Positions 5,540 to 9,233 of a stretch of 9,233 nucleotides of DNA are shown piece by piece. This DNA comes from Roseovarius sp. GTDB taxonomy: Bacteria; Pseudomonadota; Alphaproteobacteria; Rhodobacterales; Rhodobacteraceae. The stretch lies in assembly GCA_023260815.1 (NCBI GenBank), contig JALQUE010000111.1, forward strand, positions 1 through 9,233, in the 5' to 3' direction. The position numbers were made by a program, and so were the translations under genes. Under the pieces are notes generated by a model. That model was given only the letters and a program-made list of their open reading frames with translations. It was not told where the DNA came from and searched no databases. Positions within the stretch are counted from its first letter, which is position 1, and each line of letters begins with the position of its first letter.

Positions 5540-7431
5540 TCTGCGGCCTGTTTTCTGAGTTTGCGGAACGCCGCCGTGGCACGCCGGGCCAGTTCGGGGC
5601 GTCCACGGTCCTGGAGATAGGATTCGAGCGCCTTGCGATACCACGGCAGACCACGCCGCGCGCGGTACAGACGATAGAACAGGTCCGGCGTCAGGGTGTC
5701 GTCGATGGCGTGCTGCATGATCGGCTTGAGAAGCTTGGCACGACGCAGGAACACGGGCGTGAAATGCCCGCTGCACCAGCTTTTGAGGAAATGGACGTTG
5801 TCGCCTTCCAACCGTTCGACATGGCGGCGGTCGGGTTCGAAAAACGGATCGTAGAACACAAAGGCCTTGTCGATATCGTCGATCTCGAAGGCGCTGTCGC
5901 TGAACGGCAGCGACCAGTCGCGGTGGCGGCCCATGCGAAAGCGTTTTTCCCAAGGTACCAGTGTTTCGTCCAGCGTGGTCTGGGGGTTGAAGCTGATGAC
6001 GGTGGCGCCGGGGGCCAGTGAGGCGAAGGCCAGCGCGGCGAAGCCACCCATCGAGGTGCCGGTCATGAAGACCTTGCCGAACTCCTTGAAAAAGCCGCTG
6101 GCGGCAAGGGCCTGCAGATGCTCGATCAATTGTGGATCCCGGAACCAGTCCTTGCGCCGCGCCATGACCGACAGGTGTGAGCAGTTGTTGTCGCGCACGA
6201 ATTTGTAGGCCCACGGCTCGCGGGTTGAGGACAGATCGTTGACGCTTGACAGGTTGTCGAAGGTCACCACAAGGCGGGCATCATCGCGGCGGATACAGAT
6301 GAGGGCGTGATTGGCCAGCCGGGTATAGAACCCCTGTTTGTCGCCGCTGGTGTGGATTTCGGCGAACCATTCGGGCAGGCCGGGACCGGTGGGCGCGCTG
6401 TCGGCTGTCTCTCCCAGCCCGTCATCGGGGATGGCGCTTTCGTCGCTGGTGTCCTCGGAGGGGGCTGTGGCATCCGGGGGAGAGGACGCGAGGATCACGG
6501 GCCGGGCCGCACGCAGCGTTTCCAGCAGCGCAAGTTCCCGTTTGCACAGCGCGTCTTGCGCGGCGGCGACGCCGGGCAGGGCAAGAAGGTCGGCCATGTG
6601 TTTTTCGATGGTCGCCGCGTGCGAGGCGAGGCCGGGGTCAGGGTCGGTCATGGCGGCGAACCGCCGGAGGCTGGCGGCCAGTGTCTCGGCGTCGGGGCTG
6701 TTTTTCTCGGGCAGGTTATTGATGCGCAACAGATAGGTTTCGACCGTGGGCGCGGGCAGTTTCAGGATCGTGGCCTTGTCCGTGCCGATCACGCCTTCTG
6801 CGTCGGCCCATGCGGCGCGGCTGTAGGGACGCGGCATGGGCGCCCCGCTGCCGTTCACCCATTTCGGATCGGGGCCGTTGGCCGGACCGGTGGGGATGTC
6901 CGGGGTGCGCGATGGGTAGAGGCCAAGGCGCACGACGCTGCGAAAGCTGCAATCCTGGACGCTGTCTGGCAGGGGCGCGCGATGCGTGGCGGTGCCCAGA
7001 ACAGGGCCGGGCACATGGGTGTAGCGTTCGGCTGTGCCGAATTCGAGCACCGGGGCACAGAGCACATCAGGAGATTTGCAGGCTTTCATCAGCGCCTGAA
7101 CGGTGCTGGCCTTGGCCGTGATGCGGAAATATTCATCCGGGGCGAGGAACAGACCGTAGCCACCGCTTTTGCCGAACTCTAGCGCCGCGGCGCGCAGGGC
7201 CGAGTTGCGTATTTCTTCGGGGGTTTCGGGATCTACCGGCACGGGTTGCAAGGTGACGATCCGTGCGTCGGCCAGCGCATCGAGAAGCGGCCTGTCACCG
7301 GCCGATTTGCTGCTTATGAAAATATGGATATCGCTGGCGCCTATCGATAGATGATAGGATATCCACTCCAGCAAATCCGAGCTTTCATTCAGGACAAAAG
7401 AACTGAGAAACAGGTTCGGACTGGCTGCCAT
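5536..7431 (-). CDS. degenerate glycosyltransferase-2-like domain fused to an alpha/beta hydrolase
   Basis: A 631-residue protein, first of the minus-strand operon. Residues 1 to about 305 align throughout with the two downstream glycosyltransferases: LNESSDLLEWISYHLSIG (14-31), WVNGSG (191-196) and the C-terminal Cys segment (Cys296). The DxD motif has become APDEYF (97-102), DGSD has become AGDR (44-47), and the NHYALKS block has become LKLPAPT. A Pro/Ser/Asp/Glu-rich linker (about 311-352) leads to an alpha/beta hydrolase (about 353-600). This has the nucleophile elbow GTSMGG (458-463, Ser460), a likely acid in FYDPFFEPD (Asp528 or Asp534) and a likely catalytic His556 in CSGHFTP. The N-terminal half may therefore bind rather than transfer a sugar, while the hydrolase could remove or move an acyl group. 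No signal peptide or membrane helix is visible. AAGGAA lies 11 bases upstream of the ATG. The substrate is unknown; a frameshifted gene is excluded because the frame is continuous. Confidence 0.82.
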   Translation of the reverse strand: MAASPNLFLSSFVLNESSDLLEWISYHLSIGASDIHIFISSKSAGDRPLLDALADARIVTLQPVPVDPETPEEIRNSALRAAALEFGKSGGYGLFLAPDEYFRITAKASTVQALMKACKSPDVLCAPVLEFGTAERYTHVPGPVLGTATHRAPLPDSVQDCSFRSVVRLGLYPSRTPDIPTGPANGPDPKWVNGSGAPMPRPYSRAAWADAEGVIGTDKATILKLPAPTVETYLLRINNLPEKNSPDAETLAASLRRFAAMTDPDPGLASHAATIEKHMADLLALPGVAAAQDALCKRELALLETLRAARPVILASSPPDATAPSEDTSDESAIPDDGLGETADSAPTGPGLPEWFAEIHTSGDKQGFYTRLANHALICIRRDDARLVVTFDNLSSVNDLSSTREPWAYKFVRDNNCSHLSVMARRKDWFRDPQLIEHLQALAASGFFKEFGKVFMTGTSMGGFAALAFASLAPGATVISFNPQTTLDETLVPWEKRFRMGRHRDWSLPFSDSAFEIDDIDKAFVFYDPFFEPDRRHVERLEGDNVHFLKSWCSGHFTPVFLRRAKLLKPIMQHAIDDTLTPDLFYRLYRARRGLPWYRKALESYLQDRGRPELARRATAAFRKLRKQAAE

Positions 7432-7442
7432 CTACTCGACTA

Positions 7443-7448
7443 TTCCTT
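7443..7448 (-). promoter_or_regulatory. ribosome binding site of the minus-strand operon
   Basis: AAGGAA on the minus strand lies 11 bases before the ATG at 7431. It supports that start for the glycosyltransferase-hydrolase gene. Confidence 0.5.
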
Positions 7449-7473
7449 AGCGTCCGCCCTTTGGCCGGAGCGC

Positions 7474-7501
7474 TTGCGACAACTTTCGGTCAGTGTATAA
7501 A
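7474..7501 (+). promoter_or_regulatory. candidate sigma70-type promoter in the divergent gap
   Basis: TTGCGA (7474-7479) and TATAAA (7496-7501) are 16 bases apart, a good match to the housekeeping pattern, and lie 28 bases upstream of the rightward start at 7530. The reverse strand of the same AT-rich spot reads TATACA (7494-7499), which might serve as a -10 for the leftward operon, but no convincing -35 for it is seen. The gap between the divergent starts is only 98 bases, so both promoters must lie here or overlap the genes. Confidence 0.5.
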
Positions 7502-7529
7502 CTTTTGGGCAGGCGGGAAAGGCAGATTT

Positions 7530-9233
7530 ATGTTGGTGAGTGGCGGCCACGGGCGTGGATGCTTTATCGGTTTACGGAAAGACCAGCTGGGCGCGCGTCT
7601 GCTGATGATGCTGAACGCGATCCGTCTGGCCGAGGATTACGGCACGGATTTCCGTATCAACTGGTTCCCGCGCGGTGCGATGGCGCCGAAACTCGACACG
7701 CCGTCGGACCTGTTCGATGAGGCGTTCATCGATCAGCATTTCGTGGATAACGAAACGTTCGAGGCGCTGACCCCGGCCCCAACGCCGATCTGGGCCTTTC
7801 TGAAGGATGACGGCCCCAAAAGACTGGAGGGGCATCTGGCCGCCGGTGGGCATGTGTTGCTGGATGAAGGGTTCGAGATTGTCGAATTCGCCTGGGAGGA
7901 TGGCGAAGATCTGCGCGGGCGGTTCCGGGGGTTCATCTCGAGGATCGGTTTCAACCCGGTGGTCAGTGGGCATATCACCCGAATCCAAGAGGCTATGTCC
8001 AAAGGCGATGGACGGACCATCGCCTATCACATCCGGCGGGGCGATATCCTGAACGAAGACCCTTGGAAGCACAAGGAATGGCCTGCCAAGATCGAACCGG
8101 ACGAGCTGTATTCGGCGTATCTGGAAAAGAACGCGGGCGCGGGGGCGCTGGTGTTTTCGGACCAGCCGGAAAGCATCGCGCGCTTTACGACTGCGCATCC
8201 CAAGGTGGGCAGTATCGACGATCTGGTGGATCTGTCGGGATGCAAGCCGGTGCAGCGCGACTTTCTGGAACTGTTCGCGATGTCGCGCGCCTCGGAAATC
8301 GTGGCGCCTCCGATCAGCGCCTTCAGCCGGGCTGCCGCCCGGCTGAGCGGGCAGGAGCGAAAATGTTTCCACGAGGTGATGACCGTCGCGGAACGGGATC
8401 TGGCCTATGAGCGGGTCTATGAGCGTTTTGTGAAAGGGCCGGGGGAATTCATCACGCCGAGCGAAGCGGCGCATGTCTTTGTCAAGCTGGCCCGCCGCCT
8501 GCAGGAGGCCGGACGCGAGCAGGACGCATGGACCATCGGGCAGACCATTCTGGATGCCGGGGCCGACAATGCCTTTCTGCCGCTGTTCCACGCGATCAAC
8601 GGCATGTATCTGAGCAAATGGGACGAGGCGCTGAGTTATATCGATATTGCGCTGTCCGATCCGCATCAGTGGCAGGAGAATTACATCACCGGGCTGGCGG
8701 TGCGCGCGCATGTGCTTGGCGCGCTTGGGCGGCGCCACGGTGCGCGTCAATCTTTCCTGCAGGCGTTCTGGCAAAAGCCCATGCTGCCCGACATCACGGT
8801 GATCGGGTCCTTCATGATCAAGCGCGGGCGGCTGCGCCCCGGTGCGACGCTGCCGTTTGACCGCGACACGCTGCTATTGCTGCCTGTGCGCTATCAACAG
8901 ACCAACATTGTGGTGCAGCAAAGCCGCATCTTGCGGCGGCGGGCCTCGGATCTTTCGAGCATCGCAATCGAATGGCCGTGGTTCGCGATGGATGGCAAGA
9001 CCGACCGTTTGCTGAACGCCCCGCGCGAGTTGGAACGCATGCGCGACAGGCTGGCCGAGCATCATGGCGGCATACCGGGGGCTGGTCCCTATAGTTTCTG
9101 CGCCCTTCTAGAAGCGCGGATGGGGCGGACCGATTTGGCGTTGGAGATGAATTCCAAGGCCATCGAGGCGGCTCCGGACGATGTCATGGTGCGCAAGCGG
9201 CAGGCCGAGATCCTGATGGTGGCAGGCGATCCT
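7530..9233 (+). CDS. fucosyltransferase-like GT-B protein with TPR-like C-terminal region (3' end cut by window)
   Basis: The frame is open from the ATG at 7530 to the last base, giving 568 codons with no stop, so the gene continues beyond the window. GAAAGG (7517-7522) ends 7 bases before the ATG. The N-terminal part resembles GT-B fold fucosyltransferases (GT11, GT23, NodZ). It opens with a glycine-rich GLRKDQLGARLLMMLNA (14-30) and has the hallmark YHIRRGDI (166-173), whose arginines contact the GDP-sugar phosphate in those families. It then has VFSDQPESI (208-216) and ELFAMSRASEIVAPPISAF (247-265), a typical acceptor-end segment. From about 310 the protein becomes helical. NAFLPLFHAINGMYLSKWDE (347-366) and a second stretch near 519-560 (PYSFCALLEARMGRTDLALE) look like tetratricopeptide repeats. 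I infer a cytoplasmic sugar transferase with a repeat domain for protein contacts or self-association. GDP-fucose as donor is only a guess from the motif. Confidence 0.8.
   Translation, partial: MLVSGGHGRGCFIGLRKDQLGARLLMMLNAIRLAEDYGTDFRINWFPRGAMAPKLDTPSDLFDEAFIDQHFVDNETFEALTPAPTPIWAFLKDDGPKRLEGHLAAGGHVLLDEGFEIVEFAWEDGEDLRGRFRGFISRIGFNPVVSGHITRIQEAMSKGDGRTIAYHIRRGDILNEDPWKHKEWPAKIEPDELYSAYLEKNAGAGALVFSDQPESIARFTTAHPKVGSIDDLVDLSGCKPVQRDFLELFAMSRASEIVAPPISAFSRAAARLSGQERKCFHEVMTVAERDLAYERVYERFVKGPGEFITPSEAAHVFVKLARRLQEAGREQDAWTIGQTILDAGADNAFLPLFHAINGMYLSKWDEALSYIDIALSDPHQWQENYITGLAVRAHVLGALGRRHGARQSFLQAFWQKPMLPDITVIGSFMIKRGRLRPGATLPFDRDTLLLLPVRYQQTNIVVQQSRILRRRASDLSSIAIEWPWFAMDGKTDRLLNAPRELERMRDRLAEHHGGIPGAGPYSFCALLEARMGRTDLALEMNSKAIEAAPDDVMVRKRQAEILMVAGDP

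Noticed and set aside
4511..5620. 369-codon open frame on the plus strand
   Set aside because: It is antisense to the second glycosyltransferase gene, which carries the conserved DVDEF and MKNEGPF motifs. The plus-strand frame shows no family features.
5540..6214. N-terminal extension of the 4499-5539 glycosyltransferase to 571 residues
   Set aside because: The added 225 residues overlap the coding region of the hydrolase fusion in another frame and are Arg/Pro-rich without a domain, and the family starts close to the MKNEGPF motif.
6307..7182. 291-codon plus-strand open frame
   Set aside because: It is a Gly-rich antisense shadow of the degenerate glycosyltransferase domain, which aligns with its two neighbours.
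7572..8774. 400-codon open frame on the minus strand
   Set aside because: It lies opposite the rightward fucosyltransferase-like gene, which has recognisable motifs (HIRRGD, SD, ELFAMSRA), a ribosome site and a promoter candidate. The minus-strand translation is rich in Arg, Gln, His and Pro with no domain I recognise, as expected of an antisense shadow in GC-rich DNA.
1..9233. CRISPR array, tRNA, insertion sequence or attachment site
   Set aside because: No regularly spaced repeats, cloverleaf-like sequence, transposase motifs or flanking direct repeats were seen.

Overview
The window looks like chromosomal DNA of an alphaproteobacterium, most likely a Rhodobacteraceae (Roseobacter-group) member. 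This is judged from the high GC content, the style of the ClpB C-terminus and the codon use; no rRNA or other taxonomic marker is present. It is almost entirely coding: six genes and one gene fragment, short gaps, and no tRNA, IS element, CRISPR array or phage gene that I can see.

Layout. (1) 1-756 (+): the last 251 codons of a clpB chaperone gene, closed by a strong Rho-independent terminator at 775-807. (2) 888-1658 (+): an FkbM-type methyltransferase. (3) 1775-3466 (+): a two-domain protein with an N-terminal SAM methyltransferase and a C-terminal GT-B glycosyltransferase. (4) 7431 down to 3488 (-): a three-gene operon that converges on gene 3 with a gap of only 21 bp. It encodes a family-2-like glycosyltransferase domain fused to an alpha/beta hydrolase, then two glycosyltransferases of the same family with intact DxD motifs; the first two genes are joined by an ATGA overlap. 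(5) 7530-9233 (+), divergent from the operon and running off the window: a fucosyltransferase-like GT-B enzyme (HIRRGD motif) followed by a TPR-like C-terminal region.

Together the five non-ClpB genes look like part of a surface-glycan or glycoprotein-decoration locus that transfers sugars and methylates them. No polysaccharide export or polymerisation genes (Wzx, Wzy, Wza, Wzc, ABC type) lie within the window, so the final product cannot be named. The most unusual gene is the first of the minus-strand operon. Its N-terminal domain aligns along its whole length with the two downstream glycosyltransferases but has lost the residues expected for nucleotide-sugar binding, and it carries an apparently intact Ser-Asp-His hydrolase domain. 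It may be a pseudo-glycosyltransferase that steers a glycan-modifying esterase or acyltransferase. The methyltransferase-glycosyltransferase fusion and the TPR-tailed fucosyltransferase-like protein are further unusual architectures.
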